NCBI GenBank assembly: GCA_965222345.1
Contig: CBDCTS010000004.1
Coordinates: 744,001 to 808,000, forward strand
Direction of reading: 5' to 3'
Length of the DNA stretch: 64,000 nucleotides
From: JADFGZ01 sp965222345
GTDB lineage: Bacteria > Acidobacteriota > Terriglobia > 2-12-FULL-54-10
Below, piece after piece: positions 48,239 to 58,405 of the stretch. Positions within the stretch are counted from its first letter, which is position 1. Each line of letters starts with the position of its first letter. Both the position numbers and the translations under genes were made by a program. Below the pieces are notes generated by a model. The model saw nothing but the letters and a program-made list of their open reading frames with translations. It did no database searches and was not told the origin of the DNA.

Positions 48239-50155
48239 TTACCATTGAGATGCCGGCCCACCCAATGTCACCTGAGCCCCCGCAGGCTGCATCCCGATTT
48301 CCTGGGCCAGCGAGGGAACCAAATGAATGGTTTTTCCTCCCAACACCGTCATCAAGACGCGAATATTTTTGATCTCCTCTGCGGGAATCGTCAGGTAATC
48401 CCGATCCAGCACCAGGAAGTCGGCCCATTTGCCTGGTTCGAGCGTTCCCAGCACATCTTCCCGGAGTAAGTAGTAGGCGCCCCAGTAGGTGGCGCTCTTC
48501 AAAGCCGTCTGGCGATCCACCGCCTGGTCGGCGCCGTACACTTTGCCGTCCCATCCTCTTCGTTCGATCATCGGAGCGATGCCCGCCGAGAAGATAGTGA
48601 AGTCCGTACTCCCGATCGCCCGGTCAATCTCCGCGGTCGTGGGCACGCCCGCTTCGATGACCCGCCTCTTCGGAACAACCTGCGAGATTCCTCTTTCTCC
48701 GTAGATGTCGAAAACCGCCGGGGTGGATTGGATGATCTCAAAGCTGTCCCCGCTGGCAATGATGCCCAATCTTTTCAAGTGGTCAATCTGGTCTCGCCGG
48801 GGCCACAAAACCATGTGGTCAATGGCATGTCGCTTGGCCCGGATTTCTTCATAGGTCATTCCGGCAGCCTTGCTCGCTTGCTCAATGACCAACATGATGC
48901 TGTCAACGTCCATATCCCCGGACGTATGGTTGCCCACATAGCGCCCCCCGGCTTTGATCCATTCATAGAGGAGCTTGGAACCGGGGGTATCCGGGCCATA
49001 GTTGCACTGCTGGCGGCGGTCCGACATCTGTAAGTTTTCTACGTCGACCAGAGTGGAGGACGGAACAGGCTCCAAGGTTGTGCAGCCGCCGCCCGTCACG
49101 GCCCTTCCTCCTCCAAACCAGACATGGTCGGTTCCCTTTCCGACGCTGAGGGCCAAGCTGTGCAAGAAGTACGAATCAGCATAGAAATACGGTTGCCGCC
49201 AATTCCAGCTCCACACGGTGCGGACCGGCATCTGCCCTTTGCGGTCCAGTTCCGCATATACGGCCAGGTTGGAAGGGGTGTAAGCATTGGACGAGAAACC
49301 CGTCATTCCGTAGCCGGCCCACCACTCCAGGCCAAGACGCATGATCTCCACTAACTGGGTGTGATAGTCTCGCAGCATCACGTCCCCGATAAACCAGCGG
49401 AAATTGTTGGGGTTTCCCACTGCGCTTCCCGATTGGGCTTCGCTTGCGCTGGGGTTAACGTCCGGCTCCGTGAACACCTTGCGGGATTCCTCGGCCGCTC
49501 TCTGGTTCAGCACCATGGAGGTAAAGACATCTCTCAAAACAACTGGATTATTGGGCGCGGCGGCATCCAACTGCTCCCGTGTAATTCGCTCCAGGGCGTT
49601 GAATACCTCCGGATCCAGGCCGGCCCGTCCAAAGCCGCCATTGCCCGTCCGGCTGTACTCGTAGTTCTTCCCGAGGGTGAAGACAATATAAATCCATTGC
49701 CCTGGCCTGGCTTTTGCCACCGCCTCGGCCAACACTCCCGGAAACGCCTGCAGGTTTTCTTCCGGGCTGCCCTCCAGAAAGCGGGTAACAATGATGTCGT
49801 CGGTGAGAACTTCTTTCACAACCCACGGCTCCACCGGGTTCCAATCCCACGGATGTTCGTGAGTCAGAATGATTCCCGGGATCACCGTGCGCCCTTTCAG
49901 GTCCATGACCTGGGTATCAGGCCCTGCCATGGACCGAATCTGGGCGTTGTCGCCCACATGCAGCACCTTGCCGTCTCTGATGTGCATTGCCTCTGCCACG
50001 GTTCCCAAGTTGGAGGTAAAGCTATAATCATCCACAGTGATGATCTTCGCGTTGTAGACGACCATATCTGATGCCTGCTGGGCTTGCGCCCTGCTTCCAA
50101 TCGGCAAGCCCAAGCTCCAAACCATTAGGAAAATACCGAGGACCTTCTTGCGCAT
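48239..50155 (-). CDS. Secreted amidohydrolase paralogue B (HEHPWDW type)
   Basis: A 638-residue member. ATG 50155 follows AAGGAGGTACGGACC, and the signal peptide is LGIFLMVWSLGLPIGSRAQAQQ. The metal motif is PGIILTHEHPWDWNPVEPW; later come GRYVGNHTSGDMDVDS and KRHAIDHMVLWPRRDQ with further His/Asp. It ends IGMQPAGAQVTLGGPASQW. A longer in-frame extension upstream of ATG 50155 has no signal-peptide character and is rejected. It is the most distant of the three HEHPWDW-type genes. Confidence 0.88.
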   Translation of the reverse strand: MRKKVLGIFLMVWSLGLPIGSRAQAQQASDMVVYNAKIITVDDYSFTSNLGTVAEAMHIRDGKVLHVGDNAQIRSMAGPDTQVMDLKGRTVIPGIILTHEHPWDWNPVEPWVVKEVLTDDIIVTRFLEGSPEENLQAFPGVLAEAVAKARPGQWIYIVFTLGKNYEYSRTGNGGFGRAGLDPEVFNALERITREQLDAAAPNNPVVLRDVFTSMVLNQRAAEESRKVFTEPDVNPSASEAQSGSAVGNPNNFRWFIGDVMLRDYHTQLVEIMRLGLEWWAGYGMTGFSSNAYTPSNLAVYAELDRKGQMPVRTVWSWNWRQPYFYADSYFLHSLALSVGKGTDHVWFGGGRAVTGGGCTTLEPVPSSTLVDVENLQMSDRRQQCNYGPDTPGSKLLYEWIKAGGRYVGNHTSGDMDVDSIMLVIEQASKAAGMTYEEIRAKRHAIDHMVLWPRRDQIDHLKRLGIIASGDSFEIIQSTPAVFDIYGERGISQVVPKRRVIEAGVPTTAEIDRAIGSTDFTIFSAGIAPMIERRGWDGKVYGADQAVDRQTALKSATYWGAYYLLREDVLGTLEPGKWADFLVLDRDYLTIPAEEIKNIRVLMTVLGGKTIHLVPSLAQEIGMQPAGAQVTLGGPASQW

Positions 50156-50376
50156 GGTCCGTACCTCCTTTTCAAACTGGGGTCCAAAGAACTGCCTGGC
50201 TGACTGCCAAGTCGGGTTGAGGATTTGTGTGTGAAAGCAACTCCATCGGGACGCGAACGGCCACTTCAGGCCGGAGCAAACCTGGCGCAACTTGATGGCG
50301 GTTGCGATCAGTCCGCCCGCATTGGAATTCAGTTCGCCGGCAGGGAGAAATAAGAGTTTTCCCCCGAGCTACCCTC

Positions 50377-52239
50377 CTACCATTGCGCCGCCAGTCCGCC
50401 AAGTTCCACTTGGGCGCCGGCAGGCTGCATCCCGATTTCGCGGGCAAGGGAGGGCACCAGGTGCGCAACATTGCCTCCTACCATGGTCATCAAAACCCGG
50501 ATATTCAAAATGTCGTCCACGGGGATGGTCAGGTAATCCCGGTCCAGCACCACCAAGTCAGCCAACTTGCCGGGCTCGAGCGACCCCAATTTATCCTCGC
50601 GCTTGGAGTAGTACCCTCCCCAAATCGTTGCGGACTTCAACATGACCTCTCGGCTGACCGCCTGCTGCGGCGCAATGATATTTCCGTCTTGATCCTTTCG
50701 CGTAATCCCCGCATAGAGGACAGTGAAGTAGGTCAGGTTGGTGTATCCAATGGGCCGGTCGATCTCTACGCTATTCATCACTCCGCCATTGAGTAGGCTC
50801 TGGCGTGGTTGCACCCATTGAGCCGCCTCTTCTCCATAATCCATTAACACCCGTTGTCCAGCCCCTTCCCAAAGGTACATGTTGTAGCCGCCCACGATCA
50901 TACCCAGATTCTTGATCCGAGGGACCTGATCCGGGCGAGGACTCATCCCCATATGGTCATAGGCGTGCCGCTTGGCCCGAATCTGGTCCAAAGTCATCCC
51001 AGCGTCCTTGCTGGCCTTTTCGATGATATCCAGAACGAGGTCAATATCCTTGTCGGCTTCGGTGTGTATCCCTGCTAATCGGCCGCCCGCCTTGACCATG
51101 TTGTACAAAGCTACCGCATTCTCACCGTCGCGGAAATCAGAACCAAAGTGGCAGACTTCCCGCTCCTTCACCTCCGGGGAGGTGCCGGGCAGTGTGGAGC
51201 AACTCGATGCGTTGTCAGACGGCCACAGTCCATTTAGCCAGAGGTAGTCCGACCCGCTTCCCACCATGGTTGCCATCACCTCCGGAAGATATGGATCGGA
51301 CCAGAAGTCAGGGCGCGGTCTCCACTGCCAGCTCCAGGGCACTCGGATAGCCATTTCCCCTGCCTGGTCCAATGCGCGGTAGGCGGTAACGGCTCCGGGG
51401 GTGTAAAGACCCGATGCGTTCAGCGTCACCCCATAGCCCGCCATCCAGGACAATCCCAGACGATATATCTCCTGCAAGACCTCGGCAGGGTAGAGTACGT
51501 CCTGTTCCAACCACCGATAGGCGGTGGCTCCGGTTCCTGTGTTCTCAATGTCTCCATAGGGATTCCAGACAAACTTGTCCCATTGGTCCCCATAGTGCTC
51601 CTTGGTAAGCTCGATCGCTCTTTGGTTCAACACCATTCCGATAAAACCGCCGCGAACTTCCACCGGATTGTTGGGAGCAGCCAGATCCAGCATCTGCTTG
51701 TTAATCTGCCGCCCAAAAAACGACATGATCTCTCTCCCCCAGCGATATTCCTCTCCATAGAGCAGACTGATCCGAATCCATTGGCCGGGCTTGGCCGCCC
51801 GTACTGCTTCCTCTAAAACCTGGGGGAACTGTTGCAATACCTCATCCGGAGCAATATTCAAAAACCGCTCAATGTGCATGTCATCGCTGACTACTTTTTT
51901 TACGATGAACGGATTGATCGTGTCCCAGTCCATGGGGTGATCGTGCGTGCCGCCAAAGCCCGGCACCACCGTCCTTCCCTTCAGGTCAATGCTCTTGGTG
52001 CTGGGGCCAGCCATGGCTCGAATTCCAGAGTTGTCTCCCACGGCCACAATCGTATCGCCCCGGATGGCCAGAGCCTGCGCGATGGTGCCTAACTCTTCAT
52101 TGACCTCATGGTTGTCCACCGTAACAATCTTCCCGTTGTAAAGAATGGTATCGGGGGTCTGTTGGGCCCGGAGGAGGCCCTCTCCGGCCCAGATTACCCA
52201 TGCCGTCACTACCAGTCGCAAAATCCATCGAGTTTTCAT
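50377..52239 (-). CDS. Secreted amidohydrolase paralogue C (HDHPMDW type)
   Basis: A 620-residue member with ribosome-binding site GAGGGGTG and start MKTRWILRLVV; the signal peptide ends LLRAQQ. The active-site motif is PGFGGTHDHPMDWDTINPF, with GRLAGIHTEADKDIDL and KRHAYDHMGMSPRPDQ following. The tail is IGMQPAGAQVELGGLAAQW. It is closest to paralogue F: their DNA is nearly identical over tens of bases around 51890-51960 and 57900-57970, pointing to recent duplication or gene conversion. Confidence 0.9.
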   Translation of the reverse strand: MKTRWILRLVVTAWVIWAGEGLLRAQQTPDTILYNGKIVTVDNHEVNEELGTIAQALAIRGDTIVAVGDNSGIRAMAGPSTKSIDLKGRTVVPGFGGTHDHPMDWDTINPFIVKKVVSDDMHIERFLNIAPDEVLQQFPQVLEEAVRAAKPGQWIRISLLYGEEYRWGREIMSFFGRQINKQMLDLAAPNNPVEVRGGFIGMVLNQRAIELTKEHYGDQWDKFVWNPYGDIENTGTGATAYRWLEQDVLYPAEVLQEIYRLGLSWMAGYGVTLNASGLYTPGAVTAYRALDQAGEMAIRVPWSWQWRPRPDFWSDPYLPEVMATMVGSGSDYLWLNGLWPSDNASSCSTLPGTSPEVKEREVCHFGSDFRDGENAVALYNMVKAGGRLAGIHTEADKDIDLVLDIIEKASKDAGMTLDQIRAKRHAYDHMGMSPRPDQVPRIKNLGMIVGGYNMYLWEGAGQRVLMDYGEEAAQWVQPRQSLLNGGVMNSVEIDRPIGYTNLTYFTVLYAGITRKDQDGNIIAPQQAVSREVMLKSATIWGGYYSKREDKLGSLEPGKLADLVVLDRDYLTIPVDDILNIRVLMTMVGGNVAHLVPSLAREIGMQPAGAQVELGGLAAQW

Positions 52240-52382
52240 AAATTCACCCCTCGGTTACTTTCAGAAGATTAAAAAGGAAAGGCAAGCGAAGCGGAAGGCC
52301 GCTGCCACCTGCTTGGCGGATTGTGACTTCAATGCTCCTCGGAACCAAATCTGCTCTCTAGCGAGCGTTTCAACCGAGAAGC

Positions 52383-54350
52383 CTACCATTGAGCGGCCGG
52401 TCCGCCGAATTCTACTTGTGCCCCGGCAGACTGCATGCCGAACTCACGCGCCAGGGATGGAGTTAAGTGGACCACCTTACCACCTACCGTCGTCATCAAA
52501 ACACGAATGTTTTTGATGTCATCCTCTGGAATGGTCAGATAATCCCGGTCGAGCACAAGAAAATCCGCCCATTTGCCCGGTTCAAGGGAGCCCATGATAT
52601 TTTCTCGCAAAAGATAGTAGGCCCCCATGTAAGTGGCGATCTTTAATGCTGATTCTCTATCCACCGCCTCATTCTGTGCGTACACATTGCCATCCCAGGC
52701 TCTTCGCGTAATCATTGGAGCCATACCGGCTGAGAAGATCGTCTCGGTCTCCGTGGTGGCAATGGGACGATCCACTTCAAAGCTGTTGTAGATCTCCGCT
52801 TGCATCAGACTTTTCTTGGGCACAACCCATCCTACGGCTCTCTCCCCATACAAGTCCAATACCGTGGGGGAAGCCGTCACAATCTCATAGGTGTCACCGT
52901 CGGCAAGAATGCCCAGTCGTTTCATGACGGGGAGCTGATCCGGTCGGGGCCATATCGTCCCATGGTCCAACCCGTGCCGTTTGGCGCGAATCTCCTCCTC
53001 CGTCATGCCGGCTTCTTTGCTGGCCCGTTCGATAATCTCCATTATGTTGTCAATGTCCCGGTCTCCCGGCGCGTGCAAGTTAACGAATCGCCCTCCCGCC
53101 TGGACATATTTTTCAAGAAACTCTGCATTTTGAGAACCCGGGTCATAATTGCAATTCAAGAACCTCTGCAAGCCTTGGCCTTGCGCCTGGGCCTGCTCCA
53201 GGCGGTACTGGTATGCTTTCGAGGATTCTATCGGCTCCGCAGTCGTGCAGCCGGCGCCGACTGAAATAATCGCTCCTCCGTACCAGAGATAATCCGAACC
53301 TTCGCCTGTCCGGGTAGCCAAATCAGTGAGGAAAAATGGGTCGGAGTACAGGTACTCGGGGTTCCAATTCCATGTCCACATATATCGGACCGGCATTTGT
53401 CTTTTGCTGTCGAGATCCCGATATACTCTTAGGTTGGAAGGGGTATAGGCGTTTGAGGCGAAGCTTGTCATTCCGTATCCCGCCCACCACTCCAGCTCTG
53501 CCTTCATTACCTCCACGAGCTGCGGGTAATGATCCTTCATGATCACATCCCCGAACATCCAGCGGCGGGTACTGCGTGCAGGACTATTGGATCGGATTGA
53601 TTCGTCTTCCACAGGGACAAGAGAATTCATGCGTGGATCGGGCATTGCCTGGTTGGCCTCGTCAATGGCCCGCTGGTTGATTCCCTCTCCCCCTTTGATC
53701 CCGCTCTGCACCAGCCAGCCACCAGCATAAACGGGATTATCGGGAGCCGCCGCCTCAATTTGTTCAGCCGTGATCTGCATTTCATCCGGCACTCTCACCG
53801 AGTCGTCCAGCAGCGCGCGTCCTACGCCTCCGTTGCTCATGCTTTGAGATTCGAATCGCTTCCCGGAGGTCTCGACGATATAAATCCATTGGCCCGGCCT
53901 AGCCTTGGAAACAGCCTCCGACAGCACGCCGGGGAATGCCTTCGCATTTTCCTGGGGACTGCCATTTTCCAGAAATCTGGCGACTACGATGTCATCGGTT
54001 AGAACTTTTTTCAGCACATAGGGATTTACCGACCCCCAATCCCAGGGATGTTCATGAGTGAGGACAAACCCCGGAATCACGGTTCGGCCATTCAGGTCGA
54101 TTACCCTTGTGTTGGGTCCTGCCATCGCGCGAATTTCCGCATTGTTGCCCAGGTGCAGGATTTTGCCGTCCCGGATATGCATCGCTTGCGCGATAGTCCC
54201 CAAACTGGAACTGAAACTGTGGTCATCTACGGTGACGATCTTGCCATTGTAAAGAATAGTATCGGATGTCTGTTGGGCCTGGAGGAGGCCTGCTCCAGCC
54301 CAGATTGCCCACGCCGTTACCACAAGTCGCAAAAACAACCGGCTGTTCAT
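52383..54350 (-). CDS. Secreted amidohydrolase paralogue D (HEHPWDW type)
   Basis: A 655-residue member starting MNSRLFLRLVVTAWAIWAG with GAGGGATG upstream. The metal motif is PGFVLTHEHPWDWGSVNPY; GRFVNLHAPGDRDIDN and KRHGLDHGTIWPRPDQ carry the other His/Asp candidates. A Gln-rich insertion (RLEQAQAQGQGLQRF) lies in the middle. The tail is FGMQSAGAQVEFGGPAAQW. It is a sister of E, sharing a 55-nt intergenic spacer with E's downstream gap and long near-identical DNA. Confidence 0.9.
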   Translation of the reverse strand: MNSRLFLRLVVTAWAIWAGAGLLQAQQTSDTILYNGKIVTVDDHSFSSSLGTIAQAMHIRDGKILHLGNNAEIRAMAGPNTRVIDLNGRTVIPGFVLTHEHPWDWGSVNPYVLKKVLTDDIVVARFLENGSPQENAKAFPGVLSEAVSKARPGQWIYIVETSGKRFESQSMSNGGVGRALLDDSVRVPDEMQITAEQIEAAAPDNPVYAGGWLVQSGIKGGEGINQRAIDEANQAMPDPRMNSLVPVEDESIRSNSPARSTRRWMFGDVIMKDHYPQLVEVMKAELEWWAGYGMTSFASNAYTPSNLRVYRDLDSKRQMPVRYMWTWNWNPEYLYSDPFFLTDLATRTGEGSDYLWYGGAIISVGAGCTTAEPIESSKAYQYRLEQAQAQGQGLQRFLNCNYDPGSQNAEFLEKYVQAGGRFVNLHAPGDRDIDNIMEIIERASKEAGMTEEEIRAKRHGLDHGTIWPRPDQLPVMKRLGILADGDTYEIVTASPTVLDLYGERAVGWVVPKKSLMQAEIYNSFEVDRPIATTETETIFSAGMAPMITRRAWDGNVYAQNEAVDRESALKIATYMGAYYLLRENIMGSLEPGKWADFLVLDRDYLTIPEDDIKNIRVLMTTVGGKVVHLTPSLAREFGMQSAGAQVEFGGPAAQW

Positions 54351-54405
54351 ATTTCATCCCTCGTGTGGTGCTGTCTCATTTCGGAGGAAAACCGGGGCCA
54401 GAAGC

Positions 54406-56331
54406 CTACCATTGAGCCGCTGGACCATCGAGTTCCACCTGCGCCCCCGCCGGCTCCATCCCGATTTCTCGGGCCAGAGAGGGCACCAAGTGAATGACCT
54501 TTCCACCTACCATCGTCATCAAAACGCGGATGTTCCTGATGTCATCCTCTGGAATGGTCAGATAATCCCGGTCGAGCACAAGAAAATCCGCCCACTTTCC
54601 CGGCTCCAGAGAACCCAACACATTCTCCCGCAAGACATAGTAGGCTCCATAGTAGGTAGCGATCTTTAAAGCGGATTCCCGATCCACAGCCTCATTCTGG
54701 GCATAGACCTTGCCATCCCAGGCCTTCCGCGTGATGATCGGGTCAATGCCGGCGGAGAAAATCGTCAGGTTTGTAGTCGTCTGAAGGGGGCGATCTATCT
54801 CCAGAGAGTTGTAGACTCCTGCCTGCGTGAGGCTTTTCTTTGGCGCGATCCATCTAGCAGCTCTTTCCCCGTAAAGGTCAAAAACAGTCGGGGAGGACAT
54901 CACAACCTCATAGCCATCACTGCTGGCAACCATACCCAGTCGTTTTAGAACCGGAATCTGATCGGGCCGGGGCCACATCACAGTATGATCTGCCCCATGC
55001 CGCTTGGCGCGAATCTCTTCCTCGGTCATGCCTGCGGCTTTACTGGCCTGTTCAATAGCCATCAGCATCCCGTCAACCGTGCCGTCTCCCGTCGTATGCA
55101 GATTTACGAACCGCCCACCTGCACGGACGAACTTCTCCAGGAGCTCAAATTCCTTTGAGCCGGGAGCAAACCGGCAGTTTCTTTGTTGGCGTTCCCGCAT
55201 CTCCTCACTGAATTCCTCTTCCTGCATTACTCTCGAGGAACCCACCGGCCGCGCAGAGGTGCAGTCACCGCCGCCACCGAGAGTTCTAAAAGCGGCCCCT
55301 CCATTCCAGAAGTAATCCGATCCTTCGCCTAACCGGGTAGCTATGTCAGTGATAAAAAATAGATCAGCAAGCAAGTACTCGGAGTTCCATCGAAAGGTCC
55401 ACATATTCCGGACCGGCATCTGGCCTTGGCGGTCCAGTTCCCGCCAGATTCTTAGATTGGAAGGGGTATAGAGGTGAGATGCATAGGTCGTCATCCCGTA
55501 TCCCGCCCACCACTCCAGGCCACTCTTCATGATCTGGACGAGCTGCGGGTAATAGTCCTTCATAATCACTTCTGCGAAAATGGTGCGGCCGCTAATCTCA
55601 CTGGATTGGTAGGCTGGGCCGGGAGGCAACACCTTCTCGGCTTCCTCGATCCCTCTCTGGTTCAACCCTTCTCCGCGACGGACACCCGTGACCGAAAGCC
55701 AGCCACCGACATAGACTGGATTATTGGGCGCCGCCGCGTCTAATTGTTCCTTCGTGATTTGCATCTCTTCGGGCACCCTCACGGAGGGGTCCAGCAAACT
55801 GCGTCCCAAGCCGCCGTTGCTCATCTCGTGGTATTCGTAGTTCTTTCCGGAAGTGATGACGATGTAAATCCACTGGCCCTCCTTCGCCTTCGAAACAGCC
55901 TCCGCCAACACTCCCGGCAACGCCTTCACATTCTCCTGGGGACTATTTTCCAAAATCCTGACAACAACCTGGTCGTCGGTGAGGTATCTTTTCAGCGCAT
56001 AGATGTCAACCGAACTCCAATCGTAGGGATGTTCATGGGTGAGAATGATCCCCGGAATCACCGTACGTCCTTTCAGATCCATGACTCTGGTGTTGGGCCC
56101 CGCCATCGCACGGATATCTGCATTGTTGCCCAGGTGCAGGATTTTGCCGTCCCGGACATGCATTGCTTGCGCGATCGTCCCCAAGCGGGAACTGAAACCG
56201 TGGTCATCCACGGTGACGATCTTGCCATTGTAGAGAATGGTGTCGGGCGCCTGTTGAGCCTGTAGCAGTGTTCCTCCGGCCCCGATTACCCACACGACCA
56301 CTGCCAACCGCATAGCAAACCGGCTGTTCAT
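54406..56331 (-). CDS. Secreted amidohydrolase paralogue E (HEHPYDW type)
   Basis: A 641-residue member starting MNSRFAMRLAVVVWVIGAG with GAGGGGTG before the ATG. The metal motif PGIILTHEHPYDWSSVDIY has Tyr where B and D have Trp. GRFVNLHTTGDGTVDG and KRHGADHTVMWPRPDQ follow. The tail is IGMEPAGAQVELDGPAAQW. The spacers on both sides are 55 nt and alike in sequence, showing that gene and spacer were duplicated as one unit. Confidence 0.9.
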   Translation of the reverse strand: MNSRFAMRLAVVVWVIGAGGTLLQAQQAPDTILYNGKIVTVDDHGFSSRLGTIAQAMHVRDGKILHLGNNADIRAMAGPNTRVMDLKGRTVIPGIILTHEHPYDWSSVDIYALKRYLTDDQVVVRILENSPQENVKALPGVLAEAVSKAKEGQWIYIVITSGKNYEYHEMSNGGLGRSLLDPSVRVPEEMQITKEQLDAAAPNNPVYVGGWLSVTGVRRGEGLNQRGIEEAEKVLPPGPAYQSSEISGRTIFAEVIMKDYYPQLVQIMKSGLEWWAGYGMTTYASHLYTPSNLRIWRELDRQGQMPVRNMWTFRWNSEYLLADLFFITDIATRLGEGSDYFWNGGAAFRTLGGGGDCTSARPVGSSRVMQEEEFSEEMRERQQRNCRFAPGSKEFELLEKFVRAGGRFVNLHTTGDGTVDGMLMAIEQASKAAGMTEEEIRAKRHGADHTVMWPRPDQIPVLKRLGMVASSDGYEVVMSSPTVFDLYGERAARWIAPKKSLTQAGVYNSLEIDRPLQTTTNLTIFSAGIDPIITRKAWDGKVYAQNEAVDRESALKIATYYGAYYVLRENVLGSLEPGKWADFLVLDRDYLTIPEDDIRNIRVLMTMVGGKVIHLVPSLAREIGMEPAGAQVELDGPAAQW

Positions 56332-56386
56332 AATTCACCCCTCGGATGGTGTTGTCTCATTCAGGAGAAAACCCGGGCCCCGAAGC

Positions 56387-58249
56387 CTACCATTGAGCCG
56401 CCGGCCCGCCGAGCTCCACCTGCGCCCCGGTGGGCTGCATCCCGATTTCTCGGGCCATGGAGGGAACCAGGTGCACCACCTCGCCTCCCACCATAGTCAT
56501 CATGACCCGGACATTTAGAATGTCATCCACGGGAATCGTCAGATAATCCCGGTCCAATACGACCAGGTCGGCCCACTTGCCGGGCTCGAGCGACCCCAGC
56601 TTATCCTCGCGTTTGGCGTAATAAGCTCCGCCAAGCGATGCAAACTTTAGCATGGCTTCCCGACTAATCGCCTGACGCGGCCCCCAGACCTTGCCGTTCT
56701 GATCCTTCCGGGTAATGCCCGCATAGAGGACGGTGAAATAGGTGAGATCGGTGTATCCAATGGGGCGGTCGATCTCCACGCTATTCATCACCCCCGCATC
56801 GAGGAGGTTTTTCCTCGGTTGCATCCATTCGACCGCCTGTTCTCCGTAATTCGCAAGCAACCGCTCTCCTCCTCCTTCCCAGAGTTGCAGGTTGTAACCG
56901 CCCACGATCATCCCCAGATTCTTGATTCGCGTAATCTGGTCCGGACGCGGGCTCATTCCCATATGGTCATACGCGTGCCGCTTGGCCCGAATCTGGTCTA
57001 GACTCATCCCGGCGTCTTCGCTGGCCTTCTCAATGGTATCTAGAAGTAAATCAATGTCCCTGTCGCCGCCAGTGTGTATCCCTGACAACCGCCCGCCCGC
57101 CTTAACCATATTGTACAAGGCCGTGGCGTTCTCCCCAGTCCGGTAATCCTGGCTAAAGTGGCAAACTTCCCCCTCTTTCACCTCCGGAGAGGTGCCGGGC
57201 AGAGTGGAGCAATTGGCTCCGTTGTCGGAAGGCCACAACCCGGTCAGCCAGAGATGATCCGACCCTTTTTCCAACATGCCGGCCATCACCTTGGGCAAAT
57301 AAGGATCGGACCATAAATCAGGACGCGGCCTCCATTGCCAACTCCACGGCATTCGAATGACCAGCTCTCCTCTCTCGTCCAATGCATGGTAGGCAGCAAC
57401 CGCTCCCGGCGTGTAAAGACCCGAGGCGTTCAGAGTCACTCCATAGCCCGCCATCCAGGAGAAACCCAGGCGATAGATCTCCTGCAAGACCTCCTGCGGG
57501 TAGAGCACGTCCTGCTCCAACCACCGATAGGCAGTGCCGCCTACGCCTGTTATCTCAACATCTCCATACGGATTCCAGACAAACGCCTCCCATTGGTCCC
57601 CGTAGAACTGTTTGGTCAGGTCAATCGCTTTTTGGTTCACCACCATTCCGGTAAAACCGCCGCGGATCTGCACCGGATTGTCGGGAGCAACCAGGTCCAG
57701 CATCTGCTTGTTGATCTGCCGCCCGAAGAACTGCATGATCTCGCGCCCCCAACGATATTCCTTCCCGAACAGCAGACTGATCCGAATCCATTGGCCGGGT
57801 TTGGCCTTCTGCACCGCCTCGTCCAAAACCTGCGGAAACTGTCGAATGGTCTCATCCGGTGAAGTATTCAAAAACCGCTCAATGTGCATATCGTCGGTGA
57901 CTACTTTTTTTACGATGAACGGATTGATCGTGTCCCAGTCCATGGGGTGATCGTGCGTGCCGCCATAGCCCGGCGTCACCATCCGCCCCTGGAGGTCGAT
58001 GGATTTCGTGTTACCGCCGGCCAAAGCCCGCACCTGGGCGTTGCTTCCCACGGCCAGGATCGTATCGCCACGGATAGCCAAAGCCTCCGCGATGGTGCCT
58101 AAATCCTCACTGACCTCATGGTTGTCCACCGTAACGATCTTCCCGTTGTAGAGAATGGTATCGGGCGTCTGTTGGGCTCGGAGGAAACTTCCGCCAGCCC
58201 AGATTACTCCCAGCAGCACTCCTGTTCGCAAAATCCATTGACCCACCAT
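56387..58249 (-). CDS. Secreted amidohydrolase paralogue F (HDHPMDW type)
   Basis: A 620-residue member, the same length as C. ATG 58249 (MVGQWILRTGVL) is preferred over ATG 58261 because AAAGGATGGG lies at a proper distance and the start then aligns with C and G. The signal peptide ends FLRAQQ. The metal motif is PGYGGTHDHPMDWDTINPF, then GRLSGIHTGGDRDIDL and KRHAYDHMGMSPRPDQ. The tail is IGMQPTGAQVELGGPAAQW. Confidence 0.9.
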   Translation of the reverse strand: MVGQWILRTGVLLGVIWAGGSFLRAQQTPDTILYNGKIVTVDNHEVSEDLGTIAEALAIRGDTILAVGSNAQVRALAGGNTKSIDLQGRMVTPGYGGTHDHPMDWDTINPFIVKKVVTDDMHIERFLNTSPDETIRQFPQVLDEAVQKAKPGQWIRISLLFGKEYRWGREIMQFFGRQINKQMLDLVAPDNPVQIRGGFTGMVVNQKAIDLTKQFYGDQWEAFVWNPYGDVEITGVGGTAYRWLEQDVLYPQEVLQEIYRLGFSWMAGYGVTLNASGLYTPGAVAAYHALDERGELVIRMPWSWQWRPRPDLWSDPYLPKVMAGMLEKGSDHLWLTGLWPSDNGANCSTLPGTSPEVKEGEVCHFSQDYRTGENATALYNMVKAGGRLSGIHTGGDRDIDLLLDTIEKASEDAGMSLDQIRAKRHAYDHMGMSPRPDQITRIKNLGMIVGGYNLQLWEGGGERLLANYGEQAVEWMQPRKNLLDAGVMNSVEIDRPIGYTDLTYFTVLYAGITRKDQNGKVWGPRQAISREAMLKFASLGGAYYAKREDKLGSLEPGKWADLVVLDRDYLTIPVDDILNVRVMMTMVGGEVVHLVPSMAREIGMQPTGAQVELGGPAAQW

Positions 58250-58405
58250 AAAGTTACCCATCCTTTCGGATTGTTCATGTCAATCGTGCTGTACTTGTTG
58301 GTCAGAACAGCTTGTTACCTCTTCGTTCTGACAAGTATCGCCATACAAATAGCTGGTACTCAGATTTCAAGACCGACTGAATCGGTGCGGTTCCGCCGCG
58401 AAGTT

